A stretch of DNA of 38,029 nt from an uncultured Selenomonadales bacterium (GCA_947304355.1 CAMZAX010000021.1:1-38029), one strand, 5' to 3'; positions 1 to 9,179 are shown, numbered from the stretch's first letter. Program-made: numbers and translations. Notes: generated by a model from the letters alone, not told the origin.

Positions 1-36
1 TCTTTTTACTCGCTGCTTCTGTTATTCACTTTTAAT

Positions 37-2609
37 TTACCAACAGCCCCTAATATTTTTATCGGGGTCGTCTTCAAACAAGATGGAATTGCCGCGCAGG
101 CCGACTTTTGGAAATTGTTTGTCCAAAGGCTCTCTTATCGTGCGAACTTTCTTTTCGCCTTGCAAATCGTAATAAGAGCTCATGTAAACGACATCGGCCT
201 CAAATCCTCTTGCTGCCGCGTACAACCGTCCGAGCGCGGACGACAGAATAAAATCGTCGGAGTCCATGAAGAAAACATATTCGCCGCGTGAAATTTTAAG
301 TCCGAGGTTGCGCGGGACGTAGCCGCCGCCGCCCGAATTTTTTTCGTCTGCGCGAGCTTTAAGCGTCTGCCGAAACGTTCAAAGTAGCTTTCGACGATTT
401 CAACACTGTTGTCGGTCGAGCAGTCGTCGACGACGATAATTTCAAAGTCCGTGAACACCTGCTCTGCCAAACTGTCGAGGCATTCGCCGATAAACTCTTG
501 CGCGTTGTACATCGGAATAATCACGGAGACTGCGGGATAGCCCAACGGGCTGACCTGACTTAGCTTTTGATTAAGTTCGGCAATGCGCCCTTCTTGACGA
601 TTCATATTTTTGCGCTTTGCATTTACGTTGGCGCAAAGCATGGAAACAAGCAAGTCGTGTTCTCCCAAATAATCGCCGAACACTTCGCGGATAAGGGCGG
701 CAAACTCATAAGGCTGCAAACCTCTGCATTCGGCATCTGTTTTGGCAAGATCTGCATTGATAAAATGATTTAAAACTTTGTAGCGCAGTTCGGGAGCATT
801 GCTTAGGACTTCGTTTTTCAACATGAAATCTTCAATGAATCTCAAGTTGCGAATCGACCTGTTCATCCAATCGTAAACGTATTTGGATAAGTCGCTCTGC
901 GGAGCAGAAATGGAGTTATCATGCATTCGCCGTATGTAGTAAGCGTTCGGCACGCGCAAAAGCCGCTTGGCGCAAAACAAAACTTGATAGCACCAGAGCG
1001 CATCTTCGGACATTTTAATTTTCGGAAAAGTTATTTCGTTTTCCAGCAAAAGGTCGCGCCGCACCAACCGAAGCCACGCCGTCACCCAATAGTTGAAGCG
1101 CACCGCCCGATTGACGCGAGCAGTCATATCCCGTTCTTCGAGTATCGGCTCGTCGGCAAACGGCGGAAATTGGCATTTTGTATCGGCAATGCGCGCGTTG
1201 TCTTTGAAGTCTTGCCCGAAACCCTCTGACGTGAAGTAGTTTTCGCAATAAACGACATCGGCGTAATATTCCTTGGCAAAGGCGTGCATTTCCTCAAGCC
1301 CCGTCGGAACAAGTGCGTCGTCAATGTCAAGGAAGAAAACGTATTCGCCGCGCGCCAAAGTCAAGCCGATATTGCGCGGCATTGCGCCGCTGCCGGAATT
1401 TTTTTCCGTATGCGCAACTTTCAACCGTTCGCCGAATTTTTCACGATAGCTTTCGACGATTTCGACGCCGTTATCGGTCGAGCAATCGTCGACAACTATA
1501 ATTTCAAAGTCTTTGAACGTCTGCTCAAGCAAGCTGTCAAGGCATTCGCTGACGTATTTCTCGTAGTTGTACAGCGAAACGATGACGGAGACCGCGCAGG
1601 TCGACAACGGGTACGATTCGGCGAAATCCGTCATGAGCTTAACGAACGGCGCAGTCAAGTCGTCGTCGCCCGCAGTTTTTTCGGCAAGCAAAGCGTCGCG
1701 CACGTCGAGCCAACAAAGCCGCTTGTCTTCCTCGTAAAGCCCGCGCACGAAATATTCAAAGTATTCCTTCACCGTCGTGCAACAAAGTTTGACGTTCGCT
1801 CGAAAGAAATCGATTTGCTTCGCCAGCGCGTTGAACTCCTTGAACCACGCGATAAAGCCGACGTTCAGCGCGGGGTCGTAGCCGGCAATCGAACGCTTGG
1901 TTTTTATGACGGACGTGCTGTGATAGCGGCGCAGGAAGTACACGGGCGTCGTCACGCGCAAAAATCTTTTGGCGCAGGCGTAAAGGCGGAACGTCCAAAT
2001 GTTGTCGCCGCCGATGATTATTTCGGGGAAGACGATATTGTTTTCCGTCAGCAGGCTGCGGCGAATCAACTTCGCCCACGGCGTGCGGTGATGATTTTTC
2101 ATGAGGACTTTGCGCAGAATTTTTTCGAGCGCGTTGACGTACAAAGCCGGCTCGTCTTCCACGCCTTGCGCGAACAATTCGTCGCCGGTCGTGTCGCGTT
2201 GAACGGAAATATTATTGGGCTTTTTCAGCCAATAATAATCGGCGGTGTAAACAACGTCGGCGTCGTGTTCCTTTGCCGCAGCGTAGAGCGTTTCCAGCGC
2301 GGTGAGCAAAATAAAATCGTCGGCGTCCACGAAGTAAATGTATTCGCCGCGTGCCATGCTCAAGCCGATATTTCGCGGGATGTAACCGCCTCCTCCCGAA
2401 TTTGTCTCCGTCCGTGCGATTCTCAATCGTCCGTCGAATTTTTCACGATAGCTTTCGGCTATCTCAACGCAGTTGTCGTCGGAGCAGTCGTCGACGATTA
2501 TAACTTCAAAATCTTGGAACGTCTGCAAAAGAATACTGTCGAGGCATTCGGCAATAAATTCCGCCGCGTTGTACATGGGGATAATGACAGATATTGCAGG
2601 GGGGTTCAT
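37..2609 (-). pseudogene. Three-module family 2 glycosyltransferase, frameshifted in module 3
   Basis: Translation from ATG 2609 (AAAGGAG eight bases upstream) gives three tandem GT-A modules starting near residues 5, 340 and 700. Each opens with a V-S-V-I-I/V-S-x-Y-N strand, then V-D-D-C-S and a DxD-type metal site (DAD in module 1, DID in module 2, DSD in module 3). Such enzymes transfer sugars from nucleotide donors at the cytoplasmic face, usually for surface polysaccharide. Module 3 is out of frame: module 2 reads T-E-K-N-S-G at its glycine-rich loop, whereas near 345 one base (a G on the coding strand, before seven A) is missing. Without compensation the protein ends at 180 with an unrelated tail. 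Restoring the base gives P-R-N-L-G and D-S-D-D and runs to TAA at 37. Even then module 3 is only about half the size of the other two. The acceptor is unknown. The lesion could be real decay or a sequencing error. Confidence 0.8.
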
Positions 2610-2626
2610 TGAATCACTCCTTTGTA

Positions 2627-2650
2627 AGGAACTAGGAACTAGGAACTAGG
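2627..2650. repeat. Tandem heptamer array AGGAACT, 3.4 copies
   Basis: Three full copies of AGGAACT plus AGG lie between the stop of the phosphoethanolamine-transferase-like gene and the ribosome binding site of the glycosyltransferase gene. The reverse complement of the same heptamer is tandemly repeated at 26361-26381. Confidence 0.9.
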
Positions 2651-2653
2651 ATT

Positions 2654-4516
2654 TTATGGCTGTTCGCTGTCTTCGGTGAGTTTGTGTTGACCGAGCATTG
2701 TCGTCAACGTGTCGCGGTTAAAGCGGTAGGCGTCGGACGAAAAATCTTGCCCCGCGTCGTAGCGATTCGACGGCGCGTTAATCAGCCCGCAAAACGTGTC
2801 GTAGAACATGTCGTTGGTAAAATATTCTTCGCGGCGTCGTTCAAGCGTCGCGGCTCGTTCGGGAAAAAGCTTTTCGTATTCGGGCGACAGATAAACGAAC
2901 ATAGGCACGCGCAACATCTCAAAGCGGAACACGTCGGGGTTGTGCGAAATCTCCAAGTCCTCGCCGTGGTCTGAAAAGTAAATCATCGCCTGCAAGTTCA
3001 AATTCGCCGTAGCGTAATCGAAAATCTTCGACAAGACGAAATCGGTGTACAGAATCGAATTGGCGTAGCTCGGCGCGGCAAGCATCATGCGAGTGCCGTC
3101 GGCTGTCACCCACTTTTTAAACCTGCGCGGGTAGCGGCTGTTGTAGTAAATGTGGCTGCCCATCAAGTGGAAGACGATAAAATTATTTTCGTTCGGGTCG
3201 ACGCGCTCAAAAAATTTCAGCAAGATTTCGTCCTCAAGCTCGCTGAAGTCGAAGGCGTCGTCCGTCCAATCGGAAACGTCGGCGGTCTTGGCGACGAGGG
3301 TTATTGCGCTGTCGAATTCGCCGTAGCGTCCCTGATTGCTGAACCAGTAAGTCTTGTAGCCGGCAAGCCGCGCGGCGTCGACGATTGAAACCGAATCGAA
3401 AAATTCTTTGTCGTTGTATTGACTTTGCTCGGTCAGCGCGCGTTGCAGGACGGGCACGGTCTGCGTCCACGAAGCGTAGACGTTCCGAAAAATAATAAAC
3501 TTTCCCTGCGCGGGCGTCAAGGCGGGAGTGTTGTCGGACGTCGCCTTATAATCGGGATTAAGTTTCGCGTCGTCGGGCAACGGGAGCGTCGGCGGGATTT
3601 TGTCAAGCTTGCCGTCAAGCCAGGGCGTGTCGTCGAACGGGAAGTTCGGATTGTAAGCGTGCATGTACGTCCTGCTCGCCGATTCGCCGATAACGAAAAT
3701 CACGGTACCCTTTGCCTTGGCGGGCAGAGCGTTCGCGGCGTCGATATGCAAGTCGGCAAGTCGTTCGGCTCGTCCCTGCGAATAAAGTTGCGTCTGCGCG
3801 GCGTAGTCCGTTACCGTCTTCCACAAGCCCGCCATTGACGTTTGCGGCGCGTAGTGAATCAGCGCGGCGAAACTGCACAGCATTGCAATCGCGGCGGCGG
3901 CAATTCGTTCCGTGTCAAGCTCAAGGCATCGTACAAAGTTCACGTGCGCTTTGAACGTCAACCGCAACAAAAAGCCCGTGCCCGCGCAGATTAACGCGGC
4001 TGTCGGCAAACCGATCATTGCGCGGATAAATTCGCCCGCCTCGTGCCAATTCGTCAAGTACAACGCCATGAGCGACGCCGGCGACAGGCAATGCCACGTT
4101 AAGCAATAATAAATCAGCTCGACCAGCGGAATCAGCCAGAAAAATAAATTCAGCGCGCAACTCAACGACGGCGAACGAAAAATTATAAGCACGCCCGTCA
4201 GCAAAATGAAAATCGCCGTGCCGACCGCGAAGTCGTAATAAATCAGCGACATGAACCATTGCCGTTGATAAGTCCACGTGTAAAGCAGCGGGAACATCAC
4301 CAGCCACGCCACGCCCGTCAGCAAGTTGGGCAGGTGCACGCGATTGAAAATCTCTGCGCGGGCGGCGTATTGAATCAGCCACAACAGCGCGAGCGTCGCG
4401 AGCAACGGCGGCAAAAAATATTGCGGCGCGGCGGGCTGTCCTATGTCAATGTAGAACACTTCGCCCAGGTAGTAATACAACGCTGCGTATGCAAGAAATT
4501 TTTTCGTGTCAGTCAT
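2654..4516 (-). CDS. Phosphoethanolamine transferase-like membrane enzyme (EptA/CptA type, sulfatase fold)
   Basis: The 620-residue protein starts with five hydrophobic segments (about residues 8-195) and continues with a periplasmic alkaline-phosphatase-superfamily domain. Visible family landmarks are V-I-G-E-S-A-S-R (metal-binding Glu), the nucleophile region S-W-T-Q-T-V-P, and S-D-H-G-E-D-L (metal Asp-His). Family members move phosphoethanolamine from phosphatidylethanolamine to lipid A, core sugars or glycans, so an envelope-decoration role is inferred; the acceptor cannot be read. About 45 Pro/Asp-rich residues separate D-D-T-P-W from the nucleophile region, longer than I expect for EptA. 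It starts 11 bases after the transporter stop with no good Shine-Dalgarno, suggesting coupled translation. The heptamer array and the glycosyltransferase gene follow it. Confidence 0.8.
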   Translation of the reverse strand: MTDTKKFLAYAALYYYLGEVFYIDIGQPAAPQYFLPPLLATLALLWLIQYAARAEIFNRVHLPNLLTGVAWLVMFPLLYTWTYQRQWFMSLIYYDFAVGTAIFILLTGVLIIFRSPSLSCALNLFFWLIPLVELIYYCLTWHCLSPASLMALYLTNWHEAGEFIRAMIGLPTAALICAGTGFLLRLTFKAHVNFVRCLELDTERIAAAAIAMLCSFAALIHYAPQTSMAGLWKTVTDYAAQTQLYSQGRAERLADLHIDAANALPAKAKGTVIFVIGESASRTYMHAYNPNFPFDDTPWLDGKLDKIPPTLPLPDDAKLNPDYKATSDNTPALTPAQGKFIIFRNVYASWTQTVPVLQRALTEQSQYNDKEFFDSVSIVDAARLAGYKTYWFSNQGRYGEFDSAITLVAKTADVSDWTDDAFDFSELEDEILLKFFERVDPNENNFIVFHLMGSHIYYNSRYPRRFKKWVTADGTRMMLAAPSYANSILYTDFVLSKIFDYATANLNLQAMIYFSDHGEDLEISHNPDVFRFEMLRVPMFVYLSPEYEKLFPERAATLERRREEYFTNDMFYDTFCGLINAPSNRYDAGQDFSSDAYRFNRDTLTTMLGQHKLTEDSEQP

Positions 4517-4527
4517 TTGTCAAATGG

Positions 4528-6075
4528 TCATGGAGTTACGATTAAGCCGACGAGCCAAATCGCAATCGGTATCGTGACGAACGCAATGCCGATAAAATCA
4601 ATGTAAACGCCGGTCTTAATCATTTTGGTTATCGGGACGTAGCCGCTTGCGTAGACAATCGCATTGGGCGGCGTCGACACCGGCAACATAAATCCGAGCG
4701 ACGCGCTCAACGCAATGCCGACCGACACGGGCACGGGGCTCAAGCCCGCCGAAACCGCAATCGTTATCGCCAAAGGGCCAATCATGTTCGTCGCCGCCGT
4801 GTGAGACGTAAGCTCCGACAACAGCAACGCCAAAACCGAGAACACCGCGACCAACACGACTTGCGAGACCGCGCCGCCCATTGCCTCGACGATTAAGTTG
4901 CCAATCCATTGCGATAAGCCCGTCTTGTACATCATGCCGCCCATAGCCAAGCCGCCGCCGAATAAAATCAGCGTGCCCCACTCAATGCCCGCCGACGCAT
5001 CCTTCCACGTGATTGTGAATTCGCGTTTCGCAAAGTTCACGGGCAACAGGAACAACAGCAACGCGCCGACCATTGCCGCAATCGCTTCGGGGAAAAGCGT
5101 ATTGTACATTTTGAGTATCGGGCTCGTCGCGCCGAGTAACATGTTCAAAAAGCCGGGGATTATCCACAGCGCAACCGCCAACAGGAACGCGCACAACGTA
5201 TTTTTTTGCGCCCGCGTCCAGCCGCCCAACTCCGCCTGTCGTGCCCGTATGAATTCTTCCGCGCCGTCAATCCGCTCCACGTCCGCAGGGAACAACTTCG
5301 ACAGCACGACGTAAGCTATCGCGAAGTAAATCACCATCGCGCAAAAGCCCCAAATCATCCACTCGAAGAACGAAACGTGAATGCCTTCCATTGAGTCAAG
5401 GAAGCCGAGCATTATCAAATTCGGCGGCGTGCCGATTGGCGTCAACACTCCGCCTATCGACGCGCTGTAAGCCGTCATCAACATCAAGCCCGTCGCGTAT
5501 TTGTATTCCGACAAATTAATCTCGCGACCGTTGGCAGCCATCATGTCTTTAATCGAATTGAGCAAGCCGAGGCAAATCGGGAACATCATCGCCGCCGTCG
5601 CCGTGTTGCTCACCCAGCCCGAACACAGAGCCGTTGCCAAGCCGATAGCCAAAAAAATTCTGCGTGGATTGGAGCCGACCCAACTTCGCGACAGCAACCA
5701 ATATGCAAAGCGTTTGTCGAGCCCGTGCAGCATCATCGCCTTTGCCAAAATGAAGCCGCCCATAAACAAAAAAATCATCGGGTTGGCAAAAGCCGCGAAC
5801 GCCGCGCCCGCCGGGATTGCGCCCGTGATTACTGCCAGCGTCGGACCGATAAGCGACGTTACGGGAATTGGCACGGGCTCGGTTATCCACCACAGCGCGA
5901 CCAAAACCATTATCGCCAAAAGTTTGTGCGCCTCCAACGACAGCGCGTCTATCGGCGTCAACATGACAGCCGCCGCGAGAATCGGCGCGACGACCAAGCC
6001 GAATGTTCGTCGCCGCCTGTCGAAGGCTCGTTCCGCCTCCTTGATTCGCACTGCTTCGGAACCTGTGTCTACCAT
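4528..6075 (-). CDS. DASS/SLC13-family sodium-coupled dicarboxylate (or sulfate) transporter
   Basis: This 515-residue polytopic membrane protein has the two signature motifs of the divalent anion:Na+ symporter family: S-N-T-A-T-A-A-M-M-F-P near residue 155 and the inverted-repeat equivalent S-H-T-A-A-T-N-M-I near 425. These bind sodium and substrate carboxylates in VcINDY-type structures. The first 25 residues are a charged cytoplasmic tail. Probable substrates are succinate, malate or fumarate; the specificity is not determinable here. The start at ATG 6075 is supported by GGAGG eight bases upstream. The first gene of a three-gene minus-strand run (transporter, EptA-like enzyme, glycosyltransferase), it has a plausible promoter overlapping a palindrome at 6095-6109. 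Confidence 0.88.
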   Translation of the reverse strand: MVDTGSEAVRIKEAERAFDRRRRTFGLVVAPILAAAVMLTPIDALSLEAHKLLAIMVLVALWWITEPVPIPVTSLIGPTLAVITGAIPAGAAFAAFANPMIFLFMGGFILAKAMMLHGLDKRFAYWLLSRSWVGSNPRRIFLAIGLATALCSGWVSNTATAAMMFPICLGLLNSIKDMMAANGREINLSEYKYATGLMLMTAYSASIGGVLTPIGTPPNLIMLGFLDSMEGIHVSFFEWMIWGFCAMVIYFAIAYVVLSKLFPADVERIDGAEEFIRARQAELGGWTRAQKNTLCAFLLAVALWIIPGFLNMLLGATSPILKMYNTLFPEAIAAMVGALLLFLLPVNFAKREFTITWKDASAGIEWGTLILFGGGLAMGGMMYKTGLSQWIGNLIVEAMGGAVSQVVLVAVFSVLALLLSELTSHTAATNMIGPLAITIAVSAGLSPVPVSVGIALSASLGFMLPVSTPPNAIVYASGYVPITKMIKTGVYIDFIGIAFVTIPIAIWLVGLIVTP

Positions 6076-6094
6076 TGATATGCGCCTCCGTTTC

Positions 6095-6129
6095 TGCTAA
6101 AGTTTAGCAAACGCCGCGCAGATTTTCAA
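6095..6129 (-). promoter_or_regulatory. Promoter of the DASS transporter gene with palindrome over the -10
   Basis: On the minus strand TTGAAA (6129-6124), 17 bases, then TAAACT (6106-6101). The -10 sits inside a 7-bp inverted repeat, TGCTAAA-G-TTTAGCA at 6095-6109. The palindrome lies between divergent genes and could be an operator; no regulator is known. Confidence 0.5.
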
Positions 6130-6146
6130 CGCAAAGGAGGACGCTT

Positions 6147-6356
6147 ATGACGGCAAATGAATTACTCGACGAGTTAAAAAAAATCAATCAGGAGCGATTG
6201 TTGGCGGCACACCACGACGGTTTTTATTTCCAAACTTTCGCGGACGTCGACGCGTTGGACAAAGTTATCATCTTGATAAATCATTTGAGCAACAAAAATC
6301 CTTCCGACAAGGTGACCGTCGCCGAACTTTGGAAAGTGGCGGAGATTGACGGCTGA
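6147..6356 (+). CDS. Small soluble protein of unknown function, 69 aa
   Basis: The start at ATG 6147 has a strong AAAGGAGG seven bases upstream, and a bidirectional terminator follows the stop directly, so this is very probably a real monocistronic gene. The product is acidic and predicted helical, with no membrane segment or signal peptide. Residues 1-20 (N-E-L-L-D-E-L-K-K-I-N) look like an amphipathic helix. I do not recognise the family. It is divergent from the transporter gene, sharing a 70-base region with the palindrome at 6095-6109. Confidence 0.7.
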   Translation: MTANELLDELKKINQERLLAAHHDGFYFQTFADVDALDKVIILINHLSNKNPSDKVTVAELWKVAEIDG

Positions 6357-6360
6357 CAAC

Positions 6361-6401
6361 AAAAAAACTTCAGGACTTATCGCAAGCTCTGAAGTTTTTT
6401 T
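6361..6401. terminator. Bidirectional rho-independent terminator
   Basis: AAAAAAACTTCAG and CTGAAGTTTTTTT form a hairpin with A and T tracts on both sides. It serves the small gene (plus) and the lipoprotein gene (minus), which converge here. Confidence 0.9.
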
Positions 6402-6403
6402 CG

Positions 6404-7684
6404 TTAAGGTGTCACGACGAAGTTTATGTTCATGAGTGCGGGACGCGACGCGGCGAACACCGAATCTTTCAGCGAGCCGAGCACGCGCGTCAAGTTCAGC
6501 GTCTTTGAGCCGTCGAAATTTTTCGCCGTGGCGTCGACGTTGACGCTCCACAGCTCCACCCACGCCGGCAATCGATAACCGCGCTCCGTCGGCATGACCT
6601 TCACGCGCACGAAATTTAATTTGCCTTCCGTCAAAGATTTTTCGGGCGTCAACGCAACTTTCACGAGGCACATGTCCGATTGCCGCTTGTCGCGCATCAA
6701 GCTGACGCGCAAATCGTGTTCGGGGCGCGGCGTCCATTGTTCGCCGTCGACCGTGAAAATTTCAACCGCCGTGTCGATTTCCGACAAGTCAAGCGGGCAA
6801 GCTCCCAACGGCGGCGTGTACGTCCAATCGAACATGAACGACGCCGGCGCAGAAAATTTGTCCAGCCCGAATTCTTTTACGTGCGCGTCCAAGCCGAGCG
6901 TGTCGTCCGAATAAAAATTTTCCTGCTCCTGCAGCGTGAAGGCGGAAAAGTCGCTTGCCGTCTCCGTCAAGTTCTCCGACAACAGCAAGTAGCCCGTGTC
7001 GTTGGGCAACGTCTGCCTCTCATTGAACTTGCGCAGGAAAGTCTTAACCGCGTCGTCGCGTCCCATTATCAGCAGGTAGAACGGGCGATAGCGGTCGGGA
7101 TTGTCCAACGAGTTGTATTGAAACTTCGCGGCGTTCAAGCCCACGTCGAAGATTTCGCCGTAAAACGAATTCCGAATGCCGATAACCGCAACCGCCAAGT
7201 GATTCGCAAAAAATTTGTCGCGGAGCTTTTGCGTGACGTTCGACCAATCCGAATCGCTCTCGAACAAATCCGTCACGATAATCGACAGGTGACTTGTGTC
7301 CGCCGCGTCGACGACGTTTGCGACAGCAGTTATCGGCTCGGTGTAGACATCGGGCGCGGCGAAGCGTCGGTGGTTCCTGCCGTCAAGCGCGTGAATCTTT
7401 TCGCCGAAGCTGAAGAATTTGACATCACCCGCCGCGCCGCACAGGTCGCCAAGTAAATCCGGCAACGTCAAGTAAACATTTCCCGCCGCCAAAGTCGTGA
7501 AGCCGCGCATTGAAACCGTCGCGTCGAAGTAAACGTCGGTGTCAAGTCGTTCGGGCGCAGTCAAAGCGTTGGGCAACGTCCCCGGCAACGGCGGAATCTG
7601 TTGAATCGCTTGACTGCCGCAACCGATAAGGGACAAAGGACAAAGGACAAGGGACAAGATTATTGTTAACAGAAACTTTTTCAT
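6404..7684 (-). CDS. Lipoprotein with vWA-like (MIDAS-type) domain
   Basis: Starting at ATG 7684 the product is 426 residues with a signal peptide (M-K-K-F then a hydrophobic run) ending in the lipobox L-I-G-C, so lipid anchoring at Cys22 is expected. The mature part has D-A-T-V-S-M, matching the D-x-S/T-x-S metal-ion-dependent adhesion site of von Willebrand factor A folds, followed about 90 residues later by I-I-V-T-D-L-F, as in the third MIDAS loop. The C-terminal 130 residues look like a beta-rich domain. The function is unknown; metal-dependent binding is an inference. The start is one base after the ilvN stop with no Shine-Dalgarno, so coupling to ilvN is likely. The signal peptide core is encoded by a tandem heptamer array (7630-7657). 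Confidence 0.75.
   Translation of the reverse strand: MKKFLLTIILSLVLCPLSLIGCGSQAIQQIPPLPGTLPNALTAPERLDTDVYFDATVSMRGFTTLAAGNVYLTLPDLLGDLCGAAGDVKFFSFGEKIHALDGRNHRRFAAPDVYTEPITAVANVVDAADTSHLSIIVTDLFESDSDWSNVTQKLRDKFFANHLAVAVIGIRNSFYGEIFDVGLNAAKFQYNSLDNPDRYRPFYLLIMGRDDAVKTFLRKFNERQTLPNDTGYLLLSENLTETASDFSAFTLQEQENFYSDDTLGLDAHVKEFGLDKFSAPASFMFDWTYTPPLGACPLDLSEIDTAVEIFTVDGEQWTPRPEHDLRVSLMRDKRQSDMCLVKVALTPEKSLTEGKLNFVRVKVMPTERGYRLPAWVELWSVNVDATAKNFDGSKTLNLTRVLGSLKDSVFAASRPALMNINFVVTP
7630..7657. repeat. Four tandem heptamers (RGGACAA) inside the lipoprotein signal-peptide codons
   Basis: GGGACAA, AGGACAA, AGGACAA, GGGACAA are contiguous. On the coding strand they encode L-S-L-V-L-C-P-L-S of the signal peptide. 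A change of one unit would shift the reading frame. Confidence 0.9.
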
Positions 7685-7685
7685 G

Positions 7686-8186
7686 TCACATAGCTTTGAC
7701 GGGTACGGGGCCGCGCGACAAGGCAATCGTCCCCGTGCGCGCAATCTCGACGATCTCGTAGTCGCTTAGGACTTCGCAAATGGCGTCGATTTTGTTTTGA
7801 CTGCCCGTCAACTCGATAACGACGTTTTCGCTGGTTATGTCGACGATTTGCGCGCGGAAGATGTCGACGACGCTCACCAAATCTGCGCGGGTCTCCTTTG
7901 TGGCACGGACTTTAATCATGACGAGTTCGCGCTCAATGGACGGCGACTTGCTGAGGTTGACGATTTTAATCACGTCGATGAGCTTTGACAGCTGATTGAC
8001 GACCTGATCCAGTTCGTTTTCGGATTCGACGCTGACGACGATATTGATACGCGTGACGGAAGGTTCTTCGGTGTAGCCCGCCGAGATTGATTCGATATTG
8101 AAGGCGCGGCGGCTGATAAGCCCCGACACGTGCGCCAAGACGCCGGGCTTGTTTTCAACGAGCACCGCGAGAAAATATTTCTTCAA
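7686..8186 (-). CDS. ilvN: Acetolactate synthase small (regulatory) subunit
   Basis: The 166-residue protein matches the IlvN/IlvH family: an N-terminal ACT domain (about 1-75, with E-N-K-P-G-V-L and R-R-A-F-N-I-E-S) and the C-terminal ALS_ss_C domain (about 80-160, with R-E-L-V-M-I-K-V and the S-G-P-V-P-V-like ending R-G-P-V-P-V). It binds branched-chain amino acids and activates and feedback-regulates the catalytic subunit IlvB in valine, leucine and isoleucine synthesis. The start is TTG 8186, placed by a GGGGG Shine-Dalgarno about eight bases upstream. Unusually, it is not adjacent to ilvB: the lipoprotein gene at 8289 lies between them on the other strand. Confidence 0.93.
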   Translation of the reverse strand: MKKYFLAVLVENKPGVLAHVSGLISRRAFNIESISAGYTEEPSVTRINIVVSVESENELDQVVNQLSKLIDVIKIVNLSKSPSIERELVMIKVRATKETRADLVSVVDIFRAQIVDITSENVVIELTGSQNKIDAICEVLSDYEIVEIARTGTIALSRGPVPVKAM

Positions 8187-8208
8187 GATAAATCCCCCTT
8201 AAATCGTG

Positions 8209-8237
8209 TTGAAATTTTGACGACCGCCTTGTATAAT
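8209..8237 (+). promoter_or_regulatory. Promoter of the 8289 lipoprotein gene
   Basis: TTGAAA (8209-8214), 17-base spacer, TATAAT (8232-8237) preceded by TTG. Confidence 0.75.
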
Positions 8238-8288
8238 GACGTTGCTAAATTACCGCAAGGTACAAGCCATTTTTAAAGGAGGTTCGTT

Positions 8289-9155
8289 ATGAAAAAGTTA
8301 TTCGCATTATTATTGGCAATGTTCGTTTTGTTGGCTGCGGGTTGCGGCGGCGGCAACGAGGAAAAGAAAGATGCTCCCGCAGAACCCAAGCAAGAATCGG
8401 CGGACAAAGTCGGTGCACTTATGCCAATCGGTTTGGACGAGAATGGCTACAAACGCTGGACGGAAAACATTGCCGAAGTTGAAGGACGTCCCGCCGGTTA
8501 CGTCGCTCCGCGCACTGTCGTTTTCTTCGATAATCTCAATTCGATGGTGTCCGCGCTCAAGTCCGAACAAATCAATCGTTTCGCGACTGCCAAAGTCGTC
8601 GGCAATTACATTGTTGCTCGAAATGACGACCTTAAGCTGATTGACGACAACTTCAAGCCGATTCTGGGCTACTCAATGGCAATGCAGGAAAAATCCGCAG
8701 ACCAAATCGCGGAAATTAACACCGCCATTACCGCCATGAGGGAAGACGGAACGCTCGCCAAACTTACCAAAGAAAACATTTCGGACTTGAAGGGAGCCGA
8801 TCCCGTGCCCGTTGCGTTGCCCGTTATCGACGGTGCGCCGACGCTTAGAGTCGCCGTGACGGGTGACATGCCCGCTATGGACTGCATCCTCGCCGACGGC
8901 ACGCCTGCAGGCTTCAACGTCGCGTTCCTCAGCGAACTCGGCAAGCGTATCAACAAAAACATTGAACTCGTATCGATTGAATCTGCGGCTCGCGGCTCCG
9001 CGCTGTCTTCGGGGCAAGTCGACGCTCTGTTTTGGGTTATCGGCACCTACGACCAAGACGGCAAGGCGTTGCCCTATCCGCTTGACAGCATGAAGGGCGT
9101 CGCCGTTTCGCTCCCCTACCTCATGGACAGCCGCGTCGGTGTAGCGCACAAATAA
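8289..9155 (+). CDS. Lipoprotein with two solute-binding half-domains in permuted order
   Basis: The 288-residue protein has a signal peptide and lipobox (L-A-A-G-C, lipidated at Cys19) followed by a charged linker. Residues 65-170 resemble the C-terminal half of family 3 amino-acid-binding proteins, ending in the typical I-N-T-A-I-T-A-M-R-E-D-G-T-L-A-K-L. Residues 183-288 resemble the N-terminal half: T-L-R-V-A-V-T-G-D-M-P, D-G-T-P-A-G-F-N-V, S-G-Q-V-D-A. The halves are therefore in reverse order relative to a normal binding protein. It may still fold as one bilobed ligand-binding protein. The ligand is unknown, and no ABC permease or ATPase is nearby. It has its own promoter, AAAGGAGG and terminator. 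It sits between ilvN and ilvB, so an amino-acid-related role is possible but only inferred. Confidence 0.8.
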   Translation: MKKLFALLLAMFVLLAAGCGGGNEEKKDAPAEPKQESADKVGALMPIGLDENGYKRWTENIAEVEGRPAGYVAPRTVVFFDNLNSMVSALKSEQINRFATAKVVGNYIVARNDDLKLIDDNFKPILGYSMAMQEKSADQIAEINTAITAMREDGTLAKLTKENISDLKGADPVPVALPVIDGAPTLRVAVTGDMPAMDCILADGTPAGFNVAFLSELGKRINKNIELVSIESAARGSALSSGQVDALFWVIGTYDQDGKALPYPLDSMKGVAVSLPYLMDSRVGVAHK

Positions 9156-9179
9156 ATCGAAAATCGTATCGGCTTGACG

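Noticed and set aside
1284..2612. 442-codon open frame on the plus strand
   Set aside because: It lies antisense to the glycosyltransferase gene, has no recognisable domain or ribosome binding site, and is an effect of the codon bias of the real gene.
7685..7744. 20-codon N-terminal extension of the vWA-like lipoprotein
   Set aside because: It overlaps ilvN codons and would bury the signal peptide; ATG 7684 gives a proper lipoprotein start.
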